Below are positions 25,022 to 33,012 of a stretch of 56,475 nucleotides of DNA, piece after piece. Under the pieces are notes generated by a model. That model searched no databases. It saw only the letters and a program-made list of their open reading frames with translations, and was not told where the DNA came from. The stretch covers positions 1 through 56,475 of the forward strand of contig JAJZEC010000017.1 of NCBI GenBank assembly GCA_021805825.1. The letters run 5' to 3'. Positions within the stretch are counted from its first letter, which is position 1, and each line of letters opens with the position of its first letter. The stretch is from Pseudomonadota bacterium (GTDB lineage Bacteria > Pseudomonadota > Gammaproteobacteria > Burkholderiales > Burkholderiaceae_C). The position numbers were made by a program, and so were the translations under genes.

Positions 25022-25447
25022 ATGCAACGGCACGCAGGGCCCGCCGCGCGCATCGTCATGCTGCAGCTGCCGCTGCAGCGCGCAGGCCGGCCGCCGCTGG
25101 AGCTGCGCGTGCGCGTGGCCTGGGGCTTCGACGAACGCCTGCGCGGGCTGATGTTCCGCCGCCGCTGGCCGACCGCCTTCGACGCCCTGCTGCTGCCGCA
25201 GTGCACCGCGGTGCACACCGCCTGCATGGGCTTCGCCATCGATCTGCTGCAGCTCAACGGCGGCGGACGCGTGGTTGCCGTCGTGCAGGGCCTGCGCCCC
25301 TGGCGCCTGGCCCTGGCGCGCAGCGCCGCCGCATGCCACACCCTGGAGCTGCAGGAGGGCGCCGTCGCGCGCTGGAAGATTCGCGTCGGGGATCGCCTGC
25401 CGCGCCTGCCGGCGCTGCAGGCGGCGCTGGGCGGGAGCTGGCGGTGA
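25022..25447 (+). CDS. DUF192 protein within the Tad operon
   Basis: This 141-residue protein is a DUF192 family member, with ERLRGLMFRR, the core PQCTAVHTACMGFAIDLLQL near residues 59-78, and the end segment LELQEGAVARWKIRVGDRLPRL. DUF192 proteins are small beta-rich proteins of unknown biochemical role, often exported. No signal peptide is seen here, so it is probably cytoplasmic. It lies 14 bases after tadC and its stop overlaps the next TadE-like gene in GTGA, so it is translated with the pilus genes. Confidence 0.85.
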   Translation: MQRHAGPAARIVMLQLPLQRAGRPPLELRVRVAWGFDERLRGLMFRRRWPTAFDALLLPQCTAVHTACMGFAIDLLQLNGGGRVVAVVQGLRPWRLALARSAAACHTLELQEGAVARWKIRVGDRLPRLPALQAALGGSWR

Positions 25448-26103
25448 GGGCTCGCGCGCGGCGGCGCGGCGCGACGCTGGTGGAATTCCTCATCGTCGCG
25501 CCGCTGCTGATCCTGTTCGCCGTCACCCTGGCGCAGTACGCACTGCTGCTGCTGGCGCAGAGCGACATGGCCTACGCGACGCTGATGGCCGCGCGCGCCG
25601 GCAGCACCGGCAACGCCAGCCCTTCGATCATCCGGCAGGCCTATGTGCGCGCGATGATCCCCTGGTACGGGGGCGGCACCGACACGGCCTCGCTGAGCGC
25701 GTCCTACCTGCGCGCCCAGCGCGACCTCGTCGGTCACCTGCTGATCCAGATCATCAGCCCGCAGCCGGGCTCCTACCAGCAATGGAACGATCCGCGGCTC
25801 GAGCGCGGCGAGGGCGGCGGGCACAAGGTGATTCCCTGGGCGGGGCCCGGTCCGCAGGCCGCCCAGCCGTCCGGCGCCGATGCGCAGACGCTCGGCCAGG
25901 CGCGCGTGCTCAAGCTGCGCATCGCGCAGTCGATCGCCACCGTCGATCCGGTGTTCACCAACCTGTATCTGGGCCTGCTGCGACTGGCCGATCCGCACAC
26001 GCGGGACGCCGCCGGTCGCTTCTACACGGCCCAGCTCGCGCAGGGCCGGCTGGTGCTGGTCAGTGGGGCGGCGATCCAGATGCAGTCCGATGCCATCGAA
26101 TAG
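25444..26103 (+). CDS. tadE: TadE, minor pseudopilin
   Basis: This 219-residue protein starts at GTG 25444. Its N-terminus RARRRGATLVEFLIVAPLLILFAVTLAQYALLLL is a textbook TadE leader: cleavage after Gly puts Glu at +5 and Phe at +6, followed by the membrane helix. The region DMAYATLMAARAGSTGNAS, where TadE proteins contact the periplasm, follows. The remainder (VFTNLYLGLLRLADPHTRDAAG) is TadE-like but not further assigned. It is the last Tad gene in the window. Confidence 0.85.
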   Translation: MRARARRRGATLVEFLIVAPLLILFAVTLAQYALLLLAQSDMAYATLMAARAGSTGNASPSIIRQAYVRAMIPWYGGGTDTASLSASYLRAQRDLVGHLLIQIISPQPGSYQQWNDPRLERGEGGGHKVIPWAGPGPQAAQPSGADAQTLGQARVLKLRIAQSIATVDPVFTNLYLGLLRLADPHTRDAAGRFYTAQLAQGRLVLVSGAAIQMQSDAIE

Positions 26104-26193
26104 CTTGCAACACCGGTGCGCAACACTGTATAGCCATTCTTCAAAGGTGGTTACAACCGTCGTCGCGGGCCGGACTTACATTTTCAGGCCTCG

Positions 26194-26218
26194 GCCGGCG
26201 GGCGCAAGCGCCGCCGGC
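26194..26218 (+). other. Strong hairpin between tadE and the CBS gene
   Basis: GCCGGCGG-gcgcaagcg-CCGCCGGC is a perfect 8-bp stem. It is not followed by a T run, so it is not a standard terminator. It ends 21 bases before the GTG of the CBS gene and may lie in that gene's 5' leader. Confidence 0.4.
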
Positions 26219-26238
26219 AGCTGCAATGGAGCCTTGAC

Positions 26239-26829
26239 GTGAGCAACCCTTATCGAGCGTTGCAGCTGCGGCTGCTGCCGCAGCATGCACGTGTTGGTGA
26301 ACCCGAGGGCCGCGTGCAGGGCCCGCTGCAGATGCAGCAGCCCGCGGTGCTTGCGATGACCGATCTGCGGCGCGTGGCCGCGGTGGCCATCCATCCCGAC
26401 GCAACCCTCGAAGCTGCGCAGCAACGCATGGTGCACGCCCACGTGCGCATGCTGCTGGTGACCGATTCCACCGACGAACTGCTGGGGCTGCTGACCTCCC
26501 GCGACCTGCTCGGGGAAGCGCCGATCCGGGTGGCCGTCGAGGACGGCCTGGGGCGCGACCAGGTGCCGGTCAGCCGCGTGATGGTGCCGCGCCAGCGCAT
26601 CCAGGTGCTGGACTGGGACGAGGTGCAGCACGCGAGCATCGGCGACATTGTCTGCACCCTGCGCCAGAGCGGGCGCCAGCACGCGCTGGTGGTGCAGCAG
26701 GGCCAGCCGGCGCGGGTATGCGGGATCTTCTCGGCGACCCAGATCGGTCGCCTGCTCGGCGTGGCCGTCGAGGCCAGCGACAAGCCCCAGAGCTTCGCCG
26801 AGGTCGAGCATCTGCTGGCGTCCAGCTGA
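26239..26829 (+). CDS. CBS-domain pair protein
   Basis: This 196-residue protein has two CBS domains, roughly residues 39-100 and 110-185. The first includes AVAIHPDATLEAAQQRMVHAHVRMLLVTDSTDELLGLLTSRDLL. The second includes VSRVMVPRQRIQVLDWDEV and RQHALVVQQGQPARVCGIFSATQIGRLL. CBS pairs bind adenosine nucleotides or similar ligands and regulate other proteins. No effector domain is fused. The start is GTG at 26239 with a GGAG site 8 bases upstream. It follows the Tad operon by 135 bases, so a link to the pilus is possible but unproven. Confidence 0.8.
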   Translation: MSNPYRALQLRLLPQHARVGEPEGRVQGPLQMQQPAVLAMTDLRRVAAVAIHPDATLEAAQQRMVHAHVRMLLVTDSTDELLGLLTSRDLLGEAPIRVAVEDGLGRDQVPVSRVMVPRQRIQVLDWDEVQHASIGDIVCTLRQSGRQHALVVQQGQPARVCGIFSATQIGRLLGVAVEASDKPQSFAEVEHLLASS

Positions 26830-26980
26830 GATCGGTCGCGTCCGCCGGGCGCCTGCGGTGGATCGCTTCGCTGCGCATGCCTCAGGCATTGCGCAGACAT
26901 CCGCAACGGGTGTCGCGGATCCGGCACGCGCGGCGTGCCGATGCTAGGCTGCGTCCTTCGCAAGCCTGCCGTCTTTCGCG

Positions 26981-27877
26981 ATGATCCACGATGCACTGCT
27001 GCTGTTCCCGGATTTCGCGTTGATCGCGCTGGGATATGCACTGATGCACCTGAGTTCGCTGCGGCGCGAGGTGTGGAGCGCGGTCGAACGCCTGGTCTAT
27101 CAGCTGCTGTTCCCGGCGCTGCTGTTTTCCACCAGCGTGCGCGCACACTACACCCTGGCCTCGGCCTCGGCCCTGGTGCTGGCCGGAGTCGGCGCGTTGT
27201 GCGCGGGGATGGGCCTGGCCTGGGGCGCGCGGCTGCTGAGGGCCGATGCGCGGCGTACCGCCAGCGGCATGCAGTGCGCATTTCGCTTCAACTCCTACAT
27301 CATCCTGGCCGTGGCAGCCAGCGTCGGCGGCAGCCAGGCGGTCTCGCTGGTCGGAGTGCTGATCGCCGTTGGCGTGCCGCTGTGCAACACCGCGGCGGTC
27401 TGGGCTCTGGCGCGGCACGGCCAGCGCGGGCTGCTGCGCGAACTGCTGCGCAATCCCCTGGTCGTGTCCACCGCCATCGGCCTGCTCGTGCATGCGCTGG
27501 GACTGCGCATGCCGCCGCTGCTGGCGCCGGTGTTCGATCACCTGGGCGCGGCGGCGATCGCGCTCGGACTGCTCACGGTGGGCGCCGGACTGCGGCTGCA
27601 GGGCCTGCACCATGACTGGGCGCTGTCGGCCTGGCTGCTGTCCATCCGCCATCTGCTGCTGCCGCTGTCGGCCTGGCTGCTGGCGCGTGCGCTGGGGCTC
27701 GATGCCATGCATACCCTGGCGCTGCTGGTGTTCACCGCCGCGCCCACCGCGTCGAGTGCCTACGTGCTGGCCGCGCGCATGGGGGGCGACGGCCCGTACG
27801 TGGCCTCGCTGGTGTCGGTATCGACCCTGCTGGGGGCGGTGTCGCTGCCGCTGTTCCTGGCCCTGGCGGCGCGCTGA
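26981..27877 (+). CDS. AEC family transporter (malonate/auxin efflux type)
   Basis: This 298-residue membrane protein has about ten hydrophobic segments and the length of AEC (auxin efflux carrier) transporters. Family marks include LVYQLLFPALLFSTSVR near residue 45, MQCAFRFNSYIILAVAASVGG in the middle, and LALLVFTAAPTASSAYVLAARMGGDGPYVASLVS near the end. Members move small organic acids or amino acids. The substrate is unknown. It converges with the reductase gene, leaving six bases between the stops. Confidence 0.85.
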   Translation: MIHDALLLFPDFALIALGYALMHLSSLRREVWSAVERLVYQLLFPALLFSTSVRAHYTLASASALVLAGVGALCAGMGLAWGARLLRADARRTASGMQCAFRFNSYIILAVAASVGGSQAVSLVGVLIAVGVPLCNTAAVWALARHGQRGLLRELLRNPLVVSTAIGLLVHALGLRMPPLLAPVFDHLGAAAIALGLLTVGAGLRLQGLHHDWALSAWLLSIRHLLLPLSAWLLARALGLDAMHTLALLVFTAAPTASSAYVLAARMGGDGPYVASLVSVSTLLGAVSLPLFLALAAR

Positions 27878-27883
27878 GGCCGA

Positions 27884-28840
27884 TCAGCCGGCCGTCGCAG
27901 CGCCTTCGGCCAGCTTGACCAGGGCATGCAGAGCCTGGTTGGCCGGGGTGGCGATCCCGTGCGCGGCCCCCAGGCGCACGATGCAGCCGTTGAGGTCGTC
28001 GATTTCCGTCGGCCGGCCGCGCATCAGATCCTGCGCCGTGGAGGAAAGCTGCCCGGCCATGCTGCGGCCGATGGCCTGCACGGCCTCGCCAGCCTGCAGC
28101 GGGTCGATGTGTCGGCCGCAGGCGCGCGCCACCTCGAGAACCTCCTGCACCACGGCCTGCTGCAGCGCGCGGATCGGCTCCTGCTCGACCATGCGCCCGT
28201 AGGGCTGGCGCGACAGGGCGGAAATCGCGTTGAAGGCGCAGTTGACCAGCAGCTTGCTCCACAGATCGTCCATCACGCACTCGGAGATGCGCAGCGGGAT
28301 TCCCGCCGCATCGAACACCTCGACGAGCTGCAGCAGGCGCGCGCGCAGCTTGCCGTCGGCGGCCTCCTCCGGGGTGCGCGGCCCGAGCACCAGTTCGCCG
28401 CGACCGAAATGCCGCACCAGCCCCGGCTCGGCCATCGCGACGGCCACGTACACCGCGACCGGCAGCACCGGCCGGGCCAGTTCGCGCGCCAGCAGCGCAG
28501 GGTTCTCGACCCCGTTCTGCAGGCTCAGCACCAGGGCCCGCGGCGTGAGCAGCGGTGCCAGGCTGCGCGCCACTTCCGCCGTATCCCGCGACTTCACGCA
28601 GCACAGCACCAGCTCGCAGTCGCGCACGACGTCGAGTTCGGTGCTGGCCGCCACCGCTACGCAGTGGGTGCTGCCGTCCTGCAGCAGCATGCGCAGGCCC
28701 TGGCGCGCGATGGCCTGCACGTGCGGCGCACGCGCAACGAGCACCACGTGGTGTCCGGCACGCGCCAGCATGCCGCCGAAGAAGCTGCCCACGGCTCCGG
28801 CGCCGACGATGGCGATGCGCGGGGAAGAAGGATGATCCAT
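27884..28840 (-). CDS. panE: 2-dehydropantoate 2-reductase family protein
   Basis: This 318-residue protein has the ketopantoate reductase fold. The Rossmann start is RIAIVGAGAVGSFFGGMLARAGHHVVLVAR. The conserved LVLCCVKSRDTAEVARSLAPLL and LSLQNGVENPALLAREL follow, and the C-terminal helical domain holds DLWSKLLVNCAFNAISAL with the substrate-binding Lys and Asn. PanE makes pantoate for coenzyme A using NADPH. Many genomes carry paralogues acting on other 2-oxo acids, so the exact role is less sure than the family. ATG 28840 was chosen: an upstream extension to 28969 has shadow composition. Confidence 0.82.
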   Translation of the reverse strand: MDHPSSPRIAIVGAGAVGSFFGGMLARAGHHVVLVARAPHVQAIARQGLRMLLQDGSTHCVAVAASTELDVVRDCELVLCCVKSRDTAEVARSLAPLLTPRALVLSLQNGVENPALLARELARPVLPVAVYVAVAMAEPGLVRHFGRGELVLGPRTPEEAADGKLRARLLQLVEVFDAAGIPLRISECVMDDLWSKLLVNCAFNAISALSRQPYGRMVEQEPIRALQQAVVQEVLEVARACGRHIDPLQAGEAVQAIGRSMAGQLSSTAQDLMRGRPTEIDDLNGCIVRLGAAHGIATPANQALHALVKLAEGAATAG

Positions 28841-29037
28841 GCGCGCACTGTAGCCCAGCGCGGACGTACGCCTGCCGGAGCCAGAACGTATCCGGATGCA
28901 ATCCGGGAAACCGGGAGCTACGACCCGCGGACTGTCACGCGGTTGGCATGCATGCGGGCCACAATGCAAGCTGCCGCCGGCGGGGTGTCGCCCCGCGCGT
29001 GGCGCATTGCATGCATTCTCCCGGGAGACCTTCGATC

Positions 29038-30777
29038 ATGTTGCGCAAGACCTTGCTCGCGGCCGGCCTGCTGGCCGCTGCGGGCGCGGCCGCCCTGCAG
29101 GCGGCGACCGCCTCGGCGGCAGCCTTCGACGCGGCCGCTGCGGCCCCCGACAGTGGACTGCGCGCCCAGCGCATCCCGACCGCCACGCCGATCAAGCACC
29201 TGGTGGTGTTGTTCGACGAGAACGTGTCCTTCGACCACTATTTCGCCACCTACCCGCGGGCCACGAACCCCTCCGGTGAGCCGGCCTTCCACGCGCGCGC
29301 GGGCACGCCGCGGGTGGACGGTCTGCGCGGTGCGCTGCTGCAGGACAACCCCAACCGCAATCCGGCCAATGGTTCCGGGGCCGTCAACCCCTTCCGCCTC
29401 GATCGCAGCCAGGCCGCCACGGCCGACCAGAACCACGCCTACACCCCCGAGCAGCTGGCCTACGACGGCGGCAAGGCGGATCTGTTCCCGAAGTACACCG
29501 GGCGCGCAACGCCCGGGGGCGTGGGGGCCTTCGGCACGCGGGGGCAGGTCATGGGCTACTACGACGGCAACACGGTCACCGCCTTGTGGAACTACGCCCA
29601 GCATTTCGCGCTGGATGACCACGCCTATACCGACACCTACGGGCCGTCGACCCCGGGTGCGCTGGAGGTCGTCTCGGGGCAGACCGACGGTGTCGAACTG
29701 GTGCACACGACGAAGAAGCCCTTCACCCTGCGGGCCGCTTCCTACTACATCCACGACGGCGCAGGGGGCTACACCCTGATCAGCGACGTCGACCCCGCCT
29801 ACGACCTGTGCTCCAACCCGCACAACCAGGTGATGATGAAGGGCCGCAACATCGGCGACCTGCTGAATGCCCGCGGCGTTTCCTGGGGCGGCTTCATGGG
29901 CGGATTCGACCTGCGCATCCGCAATGCCAACGGCAGCACCGGCTGCGCGCGCAGCACGCACTCGCGGATCGTCGGCGCAACCGTCAAGGATTACATTCCG
30001 CACCACAACTGGTTCCAGTACTTCCGCTCGACAGCCAACCCGACGCACGCCCGCCCGTCCTCGGTGGCGGCCATCGGGCACAGCGACGTTCCGGGCACCG
30101 GGCGACGCGATCCGGCGAACCATGAGTACGGCCTGAACGACTTCTTCGCCGCGGTCAAGTCCGGCAACTTCCCGGCCGTGAGCTTCCTGAAGGCGCCGGC
30201 CTACCAGGACGCGCATGCCGGCTACTCGGATCCGCTGGACGAGCAGGCCTTCCTGACCCGGGTGATCAATTTCCTCGAGCAGCAGCCGCAGTGGAAGGAC
30301 ACCGCGGTGATCGTCACCTACGATGACTCCGATGGCTGGTACGACCATGCCTTCGCGACTCCGACCAATTCGTCCTTCGACGCCCAGGCCGACCAGCTCG
30401 ACGGCAGCGGGCGCTGCGGTTCGGGCACGCCGCGCAAGGGCCTCGACGGCAAGCCGGTCAACGGTCGCTGCGGGCCCGGAACGCGCATTCCCCTGCTCGT
30501 GATCTCGCCATGGGCAAGGCCGGACTTCGTCAGCCATGCGCCGGTGTCGCTGGCCTCGGTGGTGCGCTTCATCGAGGACAACTGGCTGCAGGGGCAGCGC
30601 CTGGGAGGCGGCTCCTTCGACGCCACCGCCGGCAGCCTGATGGGCATGTTCGACTTCGGCGGCTCCGCCGCGCATCCGACGCGTCGGCAGCTGAATCCGC
30701 CGCTGTTCGTCGACCCGCGCAGCGGCCTGGTGCTGCGCCGCGCGCCGGCCGGCAGCGTGTCCCCGGTATCGGGTTGA
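29038..30777 (+). CDS. Exported phospholipase C/acid phosphatase family phosphoesterase
   Basis: This 579-residue protein has a signal peptide (MLRKTLLAAGLLAAAGAAALQA) and belongs to the bacterial phospholipase C/AcpA phosphoesterase family. The hallmark PIKHLVVLFDENVSFDHYFATYP lies near residues 51-73, with ENxSFDHYF being the metal and nucleophile region. LDDHAYTDTYGPSTPGALEVVSGQ and VIVTYDDSDGWYDHA carry further metal ligands. The substrate may be a phospholipid or a soluble phosphate ester. The stop overlaps the next gene in TGATG. Confidence 0.88.
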   Translation: MLRKTLLAAGLLAAAGAAALQAATASAAAFDAAAAAPDSGLRAQRIPTATPIKHLVVLFDENVSFDHYFATYPRATNPSGEPAFHARAGTPRVDGLRGALLQDNPNRNPANGSGAVNPFRLDRSQAATADQNHAYTPEQLAYDGGKADLFPKYTGRATPGGVGAFGTRGQVMGYYDGNTVTALWNYAQHFALDDHAYTDTYGPSTPGALEVVSGQTDGVELVHTTKKPFTLRAASYYIHDGAGGYTLISDVDPAYDLCSNPHNQVMMKGRNIGDLLNARGVSWGGFMGGFDLRIRNANGSTGCARSTHSRIVGATVKDYIPHHNWFQYFRSTANPTHARPSSVAAIGHSDVPGTGRRDPANHEYGLNDFFAAVKSGNFPAVSFLKAPAYQDAHAGYSDPLDEQAFLTRVINFLEQQPQWKDTAVIVTYDDSDGWYDHAFATPTNSSFDAQADQLDGSGRCGSGTPRKGLDGKPVNGRCGPGTRIPLLVISPWARPDFVSHAPVSLASVVRFIEDNWLQGQRLGGGSFDATAGSLMGMFDFGGSAAHPTRRQLNPPLFVDPRSGLVLRRAPAGSVSPVSG

Positions 30778-32156
30778 TGCGGGCCCGCGCAGCCTGCTGC
30801 GCGGGGCTGCTGGCGCTGGCCGTCGCCACGACCGTGGTCGGCCGTGGCGTGCAGGCCGCGGCGCCGGCGGCCGGTGCGCCGGCGCTGCTGCCCGATGGCG
30901 GCAACGCGCATCCGGTGCATCTGCTGCTGCCGCCGCGGCGTCCGCTGAGCGCAGTCGCCCGCCTGGGGCGCAAGCTGTTCTTCTACGAGGGCCTTTCAGG
31001 CTCGGGTCGCATGTCCTGCGCCTCGTGCCATGATCCGGCGAACGCCTACGCGCCGGCGAATTCCCTGCCGGTGCAGTTCGGCGGCGGCCGCCTGCGCACC
31101 CCGGGGGTGCGCGCGGTGCCCTCGCTGCGCTACCTGTACCGCGAGCAGAACTTCAGCATCGGGCCGGACAACGAGGAAAACGAAACCGTCACCCTGCGCC
31201 AGCTGGTGGCGCGCGGACTGCGTGCGCCGCGTGTGCGCAAGACCGCGGGGGACACCGTGGCGAGCGGGGCCAATCTGGTGCCGCAGGGCGGGCTGTTCTG
31301 GGACGGTCGCGTCGATACCCTGCAGCAGCAGGCGGCAGGCCCGCTGTTCAACCCGATGGAAATGGATGGCGGGAGCCTTGCGCGGGTGGCGCGCCGCTTG
31401 CGCGCATCGCCGTACGCGCGGCGCTTCGCGGCCCTGTTCGGCGCCGGCGTGCTGCGCGAGCCGAAGCTGCTGGTCAGCGAAGCGCTGTTCTGCCTGGCCA
31501 GGTTCCAGATCGAGGATCCGAGCTTCCATCCCTTCAGCAGCAAGTACGACGCCTGGCTGCAGGGCAAGGCGCGCTTCACCCCGCGGCAGGCGAGGGGCTA
31601 CCTGGTGTTCAACGATCCCGGCAAGGGAGACTGCGCGGCCTGCCACCTCGACCGCCCGGGCGCCGACGGTCGCCCGCCGCTGTTCACCGACACCCAGTAC
31701 GAGGCGCTCGGGGTGCCGCGCAACATGGCGATCCCGGCCAACCACGACCCCCGGTACTTCGATCTCGGATTGTGCGGCCCCTACCGCAGCGACCTGGCTC
31801 GCCAGACCCGCTACTGCGGCATGTTCCGCACGCCGAGCCTGCGCAACGTGGCCACGCGGCATGTGTTCTTCCACAACGGCGTGTACCACTCGCTGCTCCA
31901 GGTTCTGCAGTTCTACGACTGGCGCGACACCCGCCCCTGGCGCATCTACCCGGTACGCAACGGCCGCGTCGACCGCTACGACGACCTGCCGCCGAAGCTG
32001 CGCGGCAATGTCGACCGCGTCGACCCGCCGCTGAATCGCAAGCCTGGAGAGCCGCCGGCGATGAGCCGGCGCGACATGCGCGACGTGGTGGCCTTCCTGC
32101 GCACCCTGAACGACGGCTGGAGGCCGCACGACTGCGGCGGGCAGGCGGGTCGGTAA
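30777..32156 (+). CDS. MauG/cytochrome c peroxidase family dihaem protein
   Basis: This 459-residue exported protein has two haem-binding motifs, CASCH near residue 81 and CAACH near residue 286, as in di-haem cytochrome c peroxidases and MauG. Conserved stretches are RLGRKLFFYEGLSGSGRMSCASCHDPANAYA, LFWDGRVDTLQQQAAGPLFNPMEM and MFRTPSLRNVATRHVFFHNGVY. It acts in the periplasm, reducing peroxide or oxidising a partner protein. The ATG at 30777 lies in a TGATG overlap with the phosphoesterase gene, so the two are co-translated. The peroxide substrate is assumed from the family. Confidence 0.88.
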   Translation: MRARAACCAGLLALAVATTVVGRGVQAAAPAAGAPALLPDGGNAHPVHLLLPPRRPLSAVARLGRKLFFYEGLSGSGRMSCASCHDPANAYAPANSLPVQFGGGRLRTPGVRAVPSLRYLYREQNFSIGPDNEENETVTLRQLVARGLRAPRVRKTAGDTVASGANLVPQGGLFWDGRVDTLQQQAAGPLFNPMEMDGGSLARVARRLRASPYARRFAALFGAGVLREPKLLVSEALFCLARFQIEDPSFHPFSSKYDAWLQGKARFTPRQARGYLVFNDPGKGDCAACHLDRPGADGRPPLFTDTQYEALGVPRNMAIPANHDPRYFDLGLCGPYRSDLARQTRYCGMFRTPSLRNVATRHVFFHNGVYHSLLQVLQFYDWRDTRPWRIYPVRNGRVDRYDDLPPKLRGNVDRVDPPLNRKPGEPPAMSRRDMRDVVAFLRTLNDGWRPHDCGGQAGR

Positions 32157-32247
32157 CACCCTGTCGAGCACGGACACCACCGGGAAACGAGACAGCAAAG
32201 TTGGCCGCGTAGATTGGAGGTGGTTGGATCGACTCCCCGCTGATTGT

Positions 32248-32276
32248 GCCCGGCCCAGGTGCCGGGCTCTTTTTTT
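32248..32276 (+). terminator. Intrinsic terminator after the peroxidase gene
   Basis: GCCCGGC-ccaggt-GCCGGGC is a perfect 7-bp stem followed by TCTTTTTTT. It lies 92 bases after the dihaem peroxidase stop and ends that transcription unit. It is the cleanest intrinsic terminator I found in the window. Confidence 0.9.
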
Positions 32277-32423
32277 CGCAGACACCGGCAGGATGGCTAT
32301 TCGGCGCGGAGCGGGCATGCGGTGGCTTGCCTCGGCGAGCCGCGGCGCGGTCGCGCCATTACACTGCTCGGCATGCCGGCCGGGCATGTCGCGGGGGCCG
32401 GCCGCCTTTGGGGAGAAGAGGCG

Positions 32424-32975
32424 ATGAAGCGCCTGGCTCTGGCTTTGCTGTCGTGGCTGTGGCTGTGGCTGCCGGCACTGGCGCATGCCGCGCCCACGAG
32501 CTATGGAGACTGGATCGTCGGCCAGGCCGACGATGCCTCCTATGCCTACGCCGCCACCAGCAGCGCCTCGGGCGACGTGCTGGGCAAGTTCTGCTATCCC
32601 CGGGAAAACGTATGCCGCTGGATCCTGGCCATGAACGTGCGCTGCCGCACCGGCTCCACCGAGGTCGCGCTGTTCAACAGCCGGCAGGGTGCCGTCAGCC
32701 ACGAACTGAGCTGCGGCGGCGCCTACCGTGACGGCAAGCAGGTCTTGTACCGCTACCTGATCCACGACCCGCGGGACATCGACAGCATCGTTTCGGCCAA
32801 CCGGGGCAAGCTGGGAATCGCCTACCCCTTGCGCGACGGCATGTTCCAGGCCGACCATTTCTCGATGCGCGGCGCGCTGCCCGCGGTCAGCGCCGCGCTC
32901 AACGACGCCCTGCGCGCCCGCCATGCGGAGTCGCCGCCCCCGCAGCCCGCGGGCGGCGCGGCGAACACCTTCTAG
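32424..32975 (+). CDS. Small exported protein, function unknown
   Basis: This 183-residue protein starts with a clear signal peptide (MKRLALALLSWLWLWLPALAHAA), after a GGGGAGAAGAGG ribosome site. The mature part contains four Cys residues (in FCYPRENVC, RCRTG and LSCGG) that could form two disulfides, and a Pro/Ala-rich tail. YGDWIVGQ and the cysteine pattern recall invasion-associated-locus-B-like proteins, but the resemblance is weak. It lies between an intrinsic terminator and the MFS gene and appears to have its own promoter. Confidence 0.8.
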   Translation: MKRLALALLSWLWLWLPALAHAAPTSYGDWIVGQADDASYAYAATSSASGDVLGKFCYPRENVCRWILAMNVRCRTGSTEVALFNSRQGAVSHELSCGGAYRDGKQVLYRYLIHDPRDIDSIVSANRGKLGIAYPLRDGMFQADHFSMRGALPAVSAALNDALRARHAESPPPQPAGGAANTF

Positions 32976-33012
32976 TGTCCGGCAGGACACTGGTCGACTG
33001 CGTGGACGGACG

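Noticed and set aside
32190-32247. A tRNA- or tmRNA-like stretch (GGTTGGATCGACTCCCCG)
   Set aside because: No acceptor stem or cloverleaf can be drawn and no tag reading frame is present.
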